A stretch of DNA of 64,000 nt from Orychophragmus violaceus (taxonomy: Eukaryota; Streptophyta; Magnoliopsida; Brassicales; Brassicaceae): contig CM058231.1 of the NCBI GenBank assembly GCA_030180135.1, forward strand, positions 31,003,034-31,067,033, given 5' to 3'. Of the stretch, positions 11,200 to 21,620 are shown in pieces. Each line of letters begins with the position of its first letter. Within the stretch, counting starts at the first letter, position 1. The notes beneath the pieces are model-generated. The model saw nothing but the letters and a program-made list of their open reading frames with translations, ran no database searches and had not been told where the DNA came from. A program made the translations under genes and the position numbers.

Positions 11200-11675
11200 A
11201 GCATTGTATCGATCGACGCCAGCCATTGGTATCGATCGATGCAATCAAATTTAAACCGCTCTTCGATAACCGGTCTAACCGAATCGAATTTACATGACCG
11301 ATTCAATCCAATTGAACCAGTTCGGTTTAATAGTCCATGTCGATCGTCACACACTGTGTGTCGATCGATATGACCAAACCAGAACCAATTTGGTTAATCA
11401 AAATTAACCGAGCGATCCAACCTGTTCAATCCAATTGAACCGGTCTATCAACCTTCTTTGCCTGTGTCGACCGACACACCCAGTGTATCGATCGACGCAG
11501 CAGGAATTCGGGTATTCGATCTCAGATCGAAACCCTAAAATTATTTACGGATTTTCGCTCTGTGTCGACCGACACACGCTTTGTGTCGATCGACACCCTG
11601 CGATAACCCTAAAATTTTAACGCGTTCAGCCGCGGCGTGTCGACCGACACACGCTTTGTGTCGATCGACACAGTG
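11200..11675. repeat. Cluster of five paired TCGATCGA near-palindromes (Copia-2 leader)
   Basis: The pairs start at 11209/11232, 11340/11361, 11467/11488, 11565/11586 and 11640/11661. Start-to-start spacing is 23, 21, 21, 21 and 21 bases. In three consecutive pairs the left member is TCGACCGA and the right one TCGATCGA, each flanked by GTG and CAC to make 14-16 base palindromes. In the last two pairs GCG begins exactly six bases after the right palindrome. The arrangement is seen directly; no function is known to me. Confidence 0.85.
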
Positions 11676-11818
11676 CGTTTTCATCAATTCTTCGTCTTTT
11701 CAAACAGAACAAAACCGAGAATATAACTTGAAAACACGATTTGAACATGCAAAAATCAATTCAACAACATCAGGATTCGAATTAATTTGCATCATATTCA
11801 ATAGCTAAACCCTAACAC

Positions 11819-11830
11819 GCTCTGATACCA
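11819..11830 (-). other. Copia-2 primer binding site (initiator tRNA-Met)
   Basis: On the minus strand the bases read TGGTATCAGAGC, one base after the LTR end. This matches the complement of the 3' end of plant initiator tRNA-Met, the usual primer for Copia elements. It fixes the 5' LTR boundary at 11832. Confidence 0.9.
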
Positions 11831-11831
11831 C

Positions 11832-12469
11832 TGTTGGATCCCTATGGATCTAGGGTTTGATATATTGAATGAAAACCAACCTCGTTCTTACCTTTCTGGC
11901 AGCGGAATTGAGATGGTGAACGAGATCAGTGGAGCAACACAAACGCCTTGCCTCTACCAGATACACACGCACGCTTCACTGGAAACGGGATGCTAGTGCC
12001 GGATCAACGGGATCGATACTCTCTGGTGTGTCTAGTGTTTCTCGCTTGAAAACTGACGGCTCATTCGTTTAGGTCGAACTAAAACGAGTTTATTCAACCT
12101 AAACTTGCTTAACGGGCCAGACTCAATTAAGCCATAACCCGAAAAACTTGTTCGGAAAAACCGAACTGTGTCGACCGACACACAAGCTGTGTCGATCGAC
12201 ACAACACCATTAAATCGAATCTTATGTGTATTTCAATACACATAATATGATCATTGCCACAATGATCATTCCCATGTCGTAGCTTCCAGTTCGCTTAGGT
12301 GTGTGACCCTATAGGATCATATAATACTGGCAGTAAGTCCACGACCTACAAATTGCAAGAGGCTTCTAGCAAAGCATTGCAGACACCCAGTATTATACGA
12401 ATGTCTGATCTCGACACACAACTATCACAGGAGTGAGTACAAGTGTGATTTCAGGACACTATCCCAACA
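11832..12469 (-). repeat. Copia-2 5' LTR (638 bp)
   Basis: Read on the minus strand it begins TGTTGGGATAGTGTCC and ends GGGATCCAACA. Internal stretches such as GTCGAGATCAGACAT and TATATGATCC are shared with the Copia-1 LTR at 5061. A strong splice-donor match, AAAGGTAAGA, lies near the 3' end (GT at plus 11891-11890). One palindrome pair (12171-12178 and 12192-12199) lies in the middle; the Copia-1 LTR has nothing like it. Confidence 0.88.
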
Positions 12470-14310
12470 CCTAGGACTACCGGAATTATTTGGACGCAAA
12501 AAGAAAGATATGTTCTCATCAGTAGTAGATCGGATCAAGAAAAAGCCTCTAGCTGGTCCTCATCGCGACTGTCAAGTGCTGGGAAAATGATCATGCTCAA
12601 GTATGTTCTATCCGCCATTCCCACTTACACTATGACAAACTTCAAGATCCCACCAGGACTTTGTAAACAAATACAATCTGCTCTGACACGGTTCTGGTGG
12701 GATGGAGATTTAGGAAGGAAAAAACTTTTTTGGGTAGCTTGGAAATAACTAGCTACATCAAAGAACAAAGGAGGGCTAGGATTTAGAGAAATCCAATGTT
12801 TCAATGAAGCACTGCTAGCCAAAACAGCTTGGAGAATGCTGAAGAATCCTAAAAGTCTGCTAGCATGTGTAATAATGGGAAAATACTGCGGATGTAAAAT
12901 GCTGTTTGAAGTAAAATCCGGAGAAAACATCTCTCATGGATGGAGAAGCCTACTCGCGGGCAGAGACCTGATACAACTGAAGTTGGGGCGAGCAATAGGC
13001 AATGGACTGACTACAAGTATCTGGCGAGACAAATGGGCGATTGTAGGAAAACATAACTTAATAATGGGACCTGCCACTGCAAGGACTATGAACAGGAAGG
13101 TTTCGGAATTGATGAAAGTTAACTTTAAGGACTGGGATGCAGACAAGGTCAAAGAGATTTTCCCCTTAACGTGGGAAACAATTCTATGCATTCAACCAAG
13201 TAAAATGGGAGCAACAGATGAGTATATTTGGCTGATGGAGACTATTCCACGAAGTCAGGGTACCACACAGCCATGGAAGAAACAGAGCAAGTGACACGAA
13301 GGCCACACTCATAGAGAGATTTTAACTGGATTGGAGAGATATGGAATGTGAAAACACCACCAAAAATCAAATTATTTTTATGGAAATTAGCGAAGGAAGC
13401 ATTACCGACTGGGATGAACCTACTGAAGGGACAAATAGCTACGACTGGAGAGTGCAATAGGTGCAACAAAGCTGAGACAACAAACCACTTACTCTTTCAC
13501 TATGATTTTGCAAAGGAGGTATGGAATCTAGCACCACTCAACCGACAAATCCACATTAATGGCGAGGAGGAGACCAAAGGAATTATCCAACGGGCAAAGA
13601 CTCTCACAAGCCTCCCACCAACATGACTAAACAGAGGATTCCTATTTCCTTGGATTTTCTAGGAATTATGAAAAGCGAGAAACAAAAACATCTTTGAAAA
13701 CATCGAAAGGAAATCTCAGGAAATAGTGACAACGGCAATCTCGGCAGCAAATGAATGGATGAAAGCACAAGAAGATGCAACTGAGGCAGGAAGTATAAAT
13801 GACCACAAAACAAGAGCAGAAAGACAACCACTTGATGAGGACGAACTATTATGTATGTCTGATGCTGCGCGGAAGGAAGGTAATAACAGAGCACGGATCG
13901 GATGGACAGTACTGAACAAAGATTCTCATGTCATCAGGGAAAGAGGAAAGACACAAACTACATTGCATCTCCACTGATGGCAGAATCAACAGTCCTACTA
14001 GATGCAATCACATACGCCTATGACAGGAACACTTTGAAGATGACCTTTGCTTCTGACTCAACAACACTGATAGAAGCCTTAAATGCCGACAAAACACACC
14101 CAAAATGCTTTGGGATCTTAAGTGACATAATCAAAATATCAAAACTATTTGTTAGGTGCAATTTCATACTTGTGCCAAGGATAGAGAATAGAAAAGCTGA
14201 TGAGCTCGCCAAAAACGCTCTTCGGCAATTCAACCACTCTTCCATTTGTAATAGCTTAGCTTGACTCTTTTATTATCAATGAATTTTTTTCAGTTGACCC
14301 AAAAAAATAT
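12470..14310 (+). pseudogene. LINE (L1-type) 3' part: RT end, zinc-binding RVT domain, RNase H
   Basis: This is the downstream half of a plant LINE ORF2. At 12471 the frame reads LGLPELFGRKK and then IMLKYVLSAIPTYTM, the usual C-terminal part of the RT domain, with a stop at 12748. The frame 12836-13294 continues (WRMLKNPKSLLA, GNGLTTSIWRDKW). A zf-RVT domain follows at 13348-13626 (PPKIKLFLWKLAKEALPTG, CNRCNKAETTNHLLFHY). An RNase H-like end at 13902-14264 has ASDSTTLIEAL and NRKADELAKNAL. It is broken by stops and frameshifts and ends near an A-run at about 14301. The 5' half, with endonuclease and RT catalytic site, is absent; Copia-2 abuts the break. Confidence 0.82.
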
Positions 14311-15320
14311 ATATAATATATCGTGTTTTTATGCTATTAAACTTGTGTTTTAAGAAATTTTTTATTCTTAAAACTTGCATTTAGGCATTATTAGGAATGA
14401 ATATTACATGCATTTTTCTATAACAGATTTTTGAGTAACTACTTTGGTGTTTTCGAAGCTATTGGAATGGTTTTGAATCTAGAAACATGAAGATTTCATA
14501 AAAGGAGGTTGATATAAATGACGATATGCAGAATACAGAAGTTATTCTTGAAAGACTACTCTATGAAGACCTCAACTATCACTTATGAAGCTCATCTTTT
14601 ACTACAAAATAGGATATTGAGTTAGCTTTCTAATAGATGTGGTCTCAAATCATTTAGATTTATATTCTAATAGTTATGACTGATTTACTGAAAGTATATC
14701 AACCTTACCGAGAAAATGAAACATCTGAAAAAACTGAAGAAAATCATGTGCACATCGGTTAACTCCAGCGGCATAGCAGATCGCTGGGCCAAAAACAGGC
14801 AGCGGGAAAATGCAGCGGGCAAACACTGACCAATCGGATTTAAACTGTGCAAAAATCTGTGTTGACCAGCCTCTGGTATAGGTAAGTGTTAAATCATTAT
14901 TGTATGCTTTGGGTTTGAATCTTCCATCGGCTAGTTAGGTAGATGCGATGTTCTAGTGGATGTGTTCACTCTAAAAACCATAGGCCATGTGTGTTTTTCC
15001 TCTAACCAAAAGAAAAAAAAAACAAGAAAAATATGTAGCATGAACATCAATAAGGAAATAAATCTATGAGAAAATAAAATACAAATTGAAATTTTTATCC
15101 TCGAGACTGCACATTGGGAGATGGAAGTTAGTACTACGACTTCTTTTGGAGAAATCCATTTCGCATTCCGTCTGTGTGATGAGCAAATAAAACAGAACGT
15201 ACTCACAATGTAGGCGAGACGTAGCCTTGAGTCATGGTGTTCTATAACTCGGTCACTCTGACATCATAAGAATATGGCTAAAAACACCAATTACTTTAAA
15301 TCTAAACTCACCTTGATATT
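14311..15320. other. Unassigned AT-rich flank, left of the Tat nest
   Basis: About 1 kb with no convincing ORF. Apart from simple A-runs (15009-15025) and two short GC-rich words near 14765-14820 (GCAGCGGG), I see no structure. The last five bases, ATATT (15316-15320), are the left target-site duplication of Tat-1, so this was the sequence adjacent to 45937 before that insertion. Confidence 0.6.
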
Positions 15321-15860
15321 TGTTATTACCAAGCTCGTCACGAACTCTTTAAATGGTCAAGTGTGTGTTAGGTGTAAAGAAGTGTGCTCGGTAAATTCGA
15401 TGGGGTCGAAGTTTTATCTTATTAGAAAGCAGACAAAGGTCGGCAGATGAACAAGCTGGATGAGAGGTCGTCGGTAGAAGAGCTCACTTACAAATTGGAC
15501 TGTGTTTGTCACAATGAAGTGAGATAATTAAAGTTTACAATCCCAAAAAATACATTAATGAACAATGAAACACTATATTTATAGTAAATACAGTCGTACT
15601 TTGGTACGGGCCGTACTCCTTGTCGAGTTGTAACACTTGGGTCGTACTTGTCAGGCGAATAATGGTCCAAGCCTACCATGTCATGTCTTTTAGCCGAGCC
15701 GATGAGAAGAGATGGCGAGCCAAGACGAGCCGAGCGTTCTCGAATTAAGGGGCTTCGTTTATTTCATGGGCCGGCTTGATTATTTGGTGTTTGGGCCGAT
15801 CATAGTATGGAGACAGGTTTGGGCCAAGCTAACTGATTGGTGCTAAAACCATATATAACA
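15321..15860 (-). repeat. Tat-1 3' LTR (540 bp)
   Basis: It starts TGTTATTACCAAGCTCG and ends ACCATATATAACA. It matches 41131-41663 plus 45922-45936 over its full length, with many substitutions and a 30-odd base indel, so the copies have been apart for a long time. The minus-strand polypurine tract lies immediately to its right. Start and end dinucleotides and the 5-bp TSD support the boundaries. Confidence 0.9.
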
Positions 15861-15880
15861 ATAACCCCCCCACCCCAGTT
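15861..15880 (-). other. Tat-1 polypurine tract
   Basis: On the minus strand this reads CTGGGGTGGGGGGGTTAT up to the LTR border. It is the purine run expected next to a 3' LTR as plus-strand primer. Confidence 0.8.
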
Positions 15881-15980
15881 CATCGATCTTGAACTCGGGG
15901 GATTCTCCTTTTATTGTTTGGGTCGAAACCTGTTCGGCGTAGGTTGACCGACTTTGGTTTTGTATGTTCGCTTTCCAACC

Positions 15981-16260
15981 GATGCATCGATTCTTGGGAA
16001 GACGTAAAGTTACTTGTAACTGCTAGAAGCTTAAGAGTCGCATAGGTATAATGATGAAATAAATACCTATAACCGCCGAAGTTGAAGAGTCCCGTAGGTT
16101 TAATGATGACGCATTTATCGAAGAACTCCCATGCCGTTCTATAAATATCCCTTCTCATCTCTTCTATTTTTCATTTCTCTTTCCACAGGTATTTCGTTCT
16201 CCCTTTTCTCTATAATTTTACTTTCTCTCTCTAGCGAGCTCTTTGTGCTTTATATATATT
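15981..16260 (+). promoter_or_regulatory. Possible promoter of the Tat-1 antisense ORF
   Basis: A TATA-like CTATAAATATCCC lies at 16139-16151, followed by a CT-rich stretch and then the first ATG of the antisense ORF at 16265. Upstream, two imperfect ~60-bp direct repeats (about 16020-16070 and 16078-16120) share the words AGAGTC, GTAGGTTTAATGATG and GCATAGGTATAATGATG. The layout looks like a small plus-strand promoter next to the LTR. This is inference from sequence layout only. Confidence 0.35.
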
Positions 16261-16264
16261 CGTG

Positions 16265-19003
16265 ATGAGAATCGACTCGAGTTATTGTTCGTCTTTGTCC
16301 GAGAATCATGACCGATATTTGGTGAGGTCATCGGGTAAGAGCTTGGTTCAGTCTAGCTCTTATGATGATAGGGTTAATTTTCCAGTGAGGTCGGCGCAAT
16401 GAACATACATTGTTGATCGATCTTGTTTGCCAGCAAGCGCTAGTCGGCGTCCGAGCATCCATATTCCCACTCTTTGTGATGAGGATTCAGATAATGTTGG
16501 AAAAGACGAGGAAGATTTGCTAGAAATGGTCTTTGTGAAAGATGAATAAGTCCATGATGATGAAGATCTCCGATTGCTTGGCTACCGGTGCCAAGGAGGT
16601 CAAAGAAGTCATCGGCTCAAAAGAGAAGAGCACAACAGATTTTGGCCAAATCGAAGAAGTCGAAGAAGGTTCCAGTTCCTTGGGTTACCCTGAAGACGAA
16701 ATGTACCGAGGACACTCTTATCTGGATTGAGGTGAATTATTCTCATGTTCCTGAACTCAAACTTTGTCTACCCGAAGAGAATGAAAGGCCGTGGCATGCT
16801 CTGGAAGGTTGGATATGCTTGTATGATTTCTGGTTCCAGGATAGTCATTTGTGGTTTCCTCTGCTAAATCTTCTCATCGCTTATTGCGAGGAAAGGAGGA
16901 TTGTGATCTATCAATTATGTCCTAGAGCAATTTTCAACATGGTCGGGGCTATGGTCTTTGCCGCCGAATGCAATGTTGACATGATTCTTTGGTTCTTCGA
17001 GAAGATCTCGATGATAACTGCCAATACTGGGACCACCAGAACTCATTATGTAAATATGAGACCTCGATACGGTCTTAAACTTGTTACCGGATGCCGACCA
17101 AGACAAACGCTTGGCAGGACCATTATTTTATGAAATATTTAACAAGGTGTCGGTTCATGATCCGAACAGACCATATAGAATGGAATGGAATCATAACCAT
17201 GGTAGTGTTCGTGCCATGCTTATGTCCGTTCCCTTTTGTTGACTAACTCATACTCATTTCTTATTTTGAAGATCGTCGTGGCTCCGCCTCCAGAGGGCTT
17301 TCTTGAAGATCTTAACAAGGTTGTTGCGCTTGGGATCCAGAAGTGGCCGAACATTCACGTTGATAGAGTAAGGATTGCTCGGATTGACGCATGTATGCTT
17401 TATCCTCTTTTGTTTTATCGTATATTCTGATCGGTATTGATTCTCCTTTCCCCTTCTTTCTTTTGCAGGTAATTGATGTTTGCTTTTTGTAGAGTCTTTG
17501 ATCGATCTGAACAATGAGCTTATTCATCATTTATCCCAAAGAAAAGAGAAAGAAAGCAAACATGGGTCATATGGAGATTGACATTGTAGACTATGTCGAC
17601 AAGAATCTTGCAGAGGATTAGATCCAAGCCAATAATCAAGGCTAAAATGGTGATCGTCCGAGCGAGGAGAATCAACAAGTGGTTGTTCGGATTTCTCAAG
17701 ATAACGACATTCCCAAACAGGTGGATGAAGCGGTGGATGCGGATACTAGAGGAAGAGGAAGAGGTTGGCTCCTGATAATGTTGATCCAAATCGATTCTCG
17801 CTGAGGTTATGTGGGGATCTTGGTTCAGGTCAGAGAGGTTGAAGGTGACGCTCCCGAGGTATCTTAGAAGAAATATAAGAATAAGAGGAATGAAGAGGAG
17901 GTTGCTGAAGGAGGTTATATCATCGAGCAGACTGATGCTGAGGCGACAAGACATTCTGGCGAACATACAGAAGGTGAAAATTCCTTAGTCGATAATCAGA
18001 TTGAAGATGAAACTAATGAGGCCCAGGCAGATGAAGTTGAGCCCGACTATTCCTTCTTTTCATATATGACGGAACTGGACCGATCATACACAATGGAGAT
18101 GCGTGTGCGTCTATGTTCTGAACACTTAGGTCTAGTCAACCAAGACAGCGTTCTTTGACTCGCAGTACTTCAAACCTGAGTTCATCAGACAAGCCAGTAG
18201 CGACTTTGCTCGGGTATATCTTTTCTGGTGAGCTTCATCTGTTTTATTTTTGTTCTTTCCTAATTTCTTGTTCGTTTTTAGGGCTTCTGTAACGTGAACA
18301 GTCTCTTTGATCAGTACGAGTATGAACTGTTTGGTCTTAGGGCCCTTGTTAGGGAGCTGAAGAGAGATCTCCTCCGAGTTCAAAGAGCGGTTACCAAACT
18401 TGAAGTTTGTTCCTCCCTTAAAGCTGATGAAGACTTTGGAGGAAGTTTGTTCCTCCCTTAAAGCTGAAGAGGAGAAGGTGGCTGATCTGCAAAAGAAATG
18501 GACGATTTTTCCTCCAAATCCATGAAGTTGGACGATCTTAAGGAAGTTACAGGCAAAACTTGACTCTGAGCATGCTCATTTGAAGGCATCTCGTAACCAT
18601 GAGGTTATCAAGGAGAGGAAGAGGATGTTCAACAAGAGTGAAGATCGTCTTGCAAAGATTAGAAAGGCGAGGGAAGAGGAAGCTTGGGGAAAGAATAAGC
18701 TGTTGGATCTTAACCAAGCTGCTGCCGTTTCTAAGTCGTACATGCTGCTCATTTTCGAAAGCATCCCAGTTCATGTTTCTAAGTGGAAAAGCTTGATGCC
18801 GATCTGGCAAGTCTGAAGTCCGAGCTTCGGAAAATGGAGATCACATACTTGTACGAAATGGACCTTGCCATGACTCTGACAGAGGATCATGGGCGTAGTC
18901 AGGAGAGGACTTTGGTGAATCCGGTTGTGGCAGATCCGTATGGCTTCAATGAAGGTACTTTTACTGCCGAAGAGGTTGGACTGCTTCGGGGGGTCCAAAC
19001 TGC
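16265..19003 (+). pseudogene. Tat-1 extra antisense ORF (gypsy-type transposon, PF04195-like) with coiled-coil tail
   Basis: It runs opposite to Tat-1 gag-pol. From the ATG at 16265 the frame reads serine-rich (MRIDSSYCSSLSENHDRY), with stops soon after. The recognisable core is at 16660-17100: LIAYCEERRIVIYQLCPRAI, then VGAMVFAAECNVDM and HYVNMRPRYGLK. This resembles the plant 'putative gypsy type transposon' domain found in Tat-group extra ORFs. Exon-like pieces continue at 17275-17390 (APPPEGFLEDLNKVVALGIQ) after a TTTTGAAG acceptor-like site. From about 18330 to 18940 it is lysine/glutamate-rich and probably coiled coil. Several frameshifts and stops break it. Its biochemical role is unknown. 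Confidence 0.65.
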
Positions 19004-19227
19004 CAATGACCCTAATCTTTCTATTTTTTGTTGTATTTTTATCTTGTCGTTGTGCTCGCTTTGCTACCTTTGTACGATTTTTGATGAAGTGGGAGCTCGG
19101 ATTTCTATTTGTATGATATATTCTTTTCGTTATAATGGAAATTTGCTCAAGTATTTGCTCATTTTTTGTATTTTCTTGTTTATTTCTTATAAGGCAAAAG
19201 CGCATGCTTGGTTTGCCCTTTAAATAG

Positions 19228-19615
19228 TTGTTAAGTTCGAGTGGTATGCTCAGATTTTAAGTGCGAGTGGTATGCTCGGCTTCTATGTACGAGTGGTATG
19301 CTCGGCTTGTTTTTAATAGAGTTGGAGTTAGGGTTAGGTGTGACCTGTGTGATCGGATTACCTTGTAAGGTCTTGATAATGACAGTTGTGCGAAAACTGG
19401 GTTTGGCTTATTTTTTTGTCAATCAGCCTTGTGCGGGACTGGGCCCGGCTTAATTATCTTGAATGGGTACAAAATTGTGTTCGGTCGTCCCATGATTAGA
19501 TGTGAGTAGGTGATTGGCTTACCCTATAAGGTCTGATCGGGACAGTTGTGCAAAACTAGGTTCGGTTTATTTTCCGGTCGATCAGCCTTGTGCTGGACTG
19601 GACCCGTCTTACGTG
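19228..19615. repeat. Tandem repeats in the Tat-1 3' region
   Basis: Two tandem families lie side by side. At 19228-19310 there are three copies of a ~27-base unit around CGAGTGGTATGCTCGGCTT. At about 19345-19460 and 19500-19615 there are two ~115-base copies spaced ~155 bases apart, sharing ACAGTTGTGC, AAAACT-GGTT-GG and AATCAGCCTTGTGC/GATCAGCCTTGTGC. They lie between the antisense ORF and integrase, a part of Tat elements known to vary and to hold tandem repeats. Confidence 0.75.
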
Positions 19616-19924
19616 TTCAAAACACGTTTGATCGATCATTTAGCCAGAATGTCGATTGTTCGGATGAGATAATGAGAGAACAAAGTACTTAAAATAAATT
19701 TTTTTTGTTATAGTTGAGCCTCGTGAGATGTTGCCTATGTACACCAAAAGCGGATCAAGCCGATCGTAGTTCACATTACATGTTGAAGTAACCTGAGCTC
19801 GTATAGTGAGCTCGTCGTTTGTTTTTTTGACTTGAGCATGTGGTCGTTGTTGCTTATGCCTTCGTCTTCGTGTTCCTTGAGCCGCTACTCGGTTTAGTAG
19901 TAGTATTTCTTCAGTTTGTTCGCG

Positions 19925-21084
19925 TTCCATGATTGTGGAATGGTTTCTCCCTTCATGATGACGAGCTCGTACACTCCTGGTTTCACCACCTTCGAGACTA
20001 TGTAATGTCCTTCAAATTTTTCCCCGAGCTTTCCATCTTGGTATTCTCACTTGGAAACAGGAACTGGTATTTGGAGAACTAGTTCTCCTTCATCAAAACG
20101 TCGACCTTTGACATTCTTATTGTAGTATTGAGTTACTTGTTGCTGATAGTTTTGTATTTATAGCAGTGCTTTGTCGCTCAGTTCTTTGGATTAATAGAGA
20201 TGATCGAGGATCATGTTGTTGTTGATATCTTCATGTTCTGGTGAGAGGCTTTGGCGTATCGTCGGTAGCTCACTTCGGCGGGAGCCACAGCTTCTATCCC
20301 ATGGGAGAGTGAGAAAGGGGTTAGGTTAGTCGAGCATCTTAGTGTGGTTCGATGCGACTATAGGACACCATCGAGCTCGTCAGCCCACAAGCCTTTCTTA
20401 CTCTCAAGTAATTTCTTAAGCCCGTCCAGGATTATTTTTTTTGTTGCTTCGGCCTGGCCGTTCCCTTATAAGTATCGATGAGTCGATTTGCTTAACCTTA
20501 TTCTTCATCGAGCACATAACCCTTTTAATATGTTTGATATGAATTGCGGACCGTTGTCGGTGATGATCTCGTATGGAAGACCGTGACGGCAAATGATGAA
20601 ATTCCATGTCAACTTTTTACATCAATGTCTTGAATCTCGGCATATGATTCTGCTTCGACCCACTTGGTGAAATAGTCGGTCATGACGAGGATGAACTTTT
20701 TCTATCGTGAAGCTGGTAAAAAGCCGGCGATGTCCATTGCCCATCGCATGAACGGATAAGGCATGGCCATGATTGTTAGGAGCACGGCTTGTTGATGGAT
20801 GTTCAGCGTATGTCTTTGACGTTTCTCGCATCTCAGCACATATTTTCGCATTCAGAGAGCATGGTCGGCCTGAAATGTCCTTGACGTTTGATTTTTGAGG
20901 CGAGAGCTCTTCCACTAGTATGGTTTCGTTCTGCTCCTTCATGTGTTTCTTCTGTGATCTATCTTATTTCTTGTATGTGCACACATCGTAGAAGAAATTT
21001 TTTCGCACTCCATCGGAAGAGTTCTCCCTTCGTGATCACATAATGTGCACATCTAGATTTTAGGAGCCGAGTAGCCCAATGATC
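19925..21084 (-). pseudogene. pol: Tat-1 integrase, degenerate
   Basis: On the minus strand the N-terminal zinc region is worn (CEKRQRHTLNIHQ), followed by the core RWAMDIAGFLPAS and FILVMTDYFTKWVEAESYAE around 20760-20640. The second catalytic block around 20590-20540 is frameshifted. The C-terminal part at 20090-19940 reads GKLGEKFEGHYIVSKVVKPG, the usual binding-domain end. Multiple stops are present, so no functional integrase is possible. Homology to Tat-2 integrase (35400-36598) supports the call. Confidence 0.75.
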
Positions 21085-21620
21085 TTAGGGAACCTTCCCT
21101 TCCAGGATGTAAAGCTGTATCTCGTCTCTCCAATTGATTGTATTGTCGGCTATTGGTGTTATGTCCTTGGTTATCGTTTCGTTACTCTTGTAAGCGTCAT
21201 TGATTCCCTCTTCAACCTCGGTGATGGTGAACACCTTGCCTGCTTGATCGATGCTCGGTTTGCTGATGTATTTGACTGGTATGACTCGTCGGAGATCTGG
21301 ATACGATAGTGATGCTGACGCTTCCAGAGCATCTGCGGACGAGTTGTCGCTCCGAGGAATTTTAGTAAATGTAAGTTGTCGGACGATTTTTAGGTAGGCA
21401 TCCATGCATTCAATTTTCGCCTCGTACTCCCCATTGTACTGACTGGCGATAAGCTGAGAGTAGCAAAATGCGTCGATTTTCTTTGCTCCAGCTGCCTTTG
21501 GTAGGCGCAAGCCAGATATTGATTCTTTGTATTCGGCCTCATTGTTTGATGCCGAGAAGGCAAGGCGAAAATATTGCTCGAGGATCTCTCCAGTTGGAGA
21601 AGTTAGTCTGACTCCTACCC
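21085..21620 (-). pseudogene. pol: Tat-1 second (archaeal-type) RNase H
   Basis: The frame 21510-21085 reads DAFCYSQLIASQYNGEYEAK, then MDAYLKIVRQLTFTKIPRS and NSSADALEASAS. This is the second RNase H found after the normal RNase H in Tat-group elements. The aspartate of the usual DSQL motif is a cysteine/tyrosine here (FCYSQL), so a catalytic residue appears lost. It joins integrase without a clear gap. Tat-2 keeps the DSQL form (34981-35307). Confidence 0.75.

Larger units (their letters stand above)
10563..11831 (-). promoter_or_regulatory. Copia-2 untranslated leader with paired palindromes
   Basis: A leader of about 1.27 kb lies between primer site and gag. The part next to gag resembles the Copia-1 leader and ends in a pyrimidine run plus CAG two bases before the ATG (AG at 10566-10565), a likely 3' splice site. 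The upstream part (11200-11680) carries five paired near-palindromes with starts at 11209/11232, 11340/11361, 11467/11488, 11565/11586 and 11640/11661. It also has direct repeats of ATCCAATTGAACC type. Small plus-strand frames here (11155-11808) only reflect these repeats. Confidence 0.7.
5731..12469 (-). mobile_element. Copia-2: nearly complete Ty1/copia retrotransposon with truncated 3' LTR
   Basis: On the minus strand the order is 5' LTR (12469-11832), tRNA-iMet primer site (11830-11819), leader, gag-protease frame (10562-9230), integrase-RT-RNase H frame (9246-6598), 3' non-coding region, polypurine tract (5790-5775) and only 44 bp of 3' LTR. Gag before protease, then integrase before RT, is the copia gene order. 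One base is missing at about 9230; otherwise the coding part is open. No TSD can be tested because the 3' LTR is fused to Copia-1. On the right it abuts LINE sequence at 12470. Confidence 0.9.

Noticed and set aside
11155..11808. Small plus-strand frames rich in CRST and VDRH words
   Set aside because: They are translations of the palindrome cluster in the Copia-2 leader, with no protein domain, on the strand opposite to the element.
14311..15320. Host gene between the LINE and Tat-1
   Set aside because: No frame longer than about 90 residues, no splice-linked exons and no recognisable domain; AT-rich non-coding.
15883..15892. Single ATCGATC word near the Tat-1 polypurine tract as part of the palindrome system
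   Set aside because: It is a lone half-word without a partner at ~21 bases, so I do not count it.
20622..20942. 106-residue minus-strand frame as a separate gene
   Set aside because: The neighbouring frame gives the integrase core (RWAMDIAGF, TDYFTKWVEAES); this frame is a mixed shadow of broken integrase.
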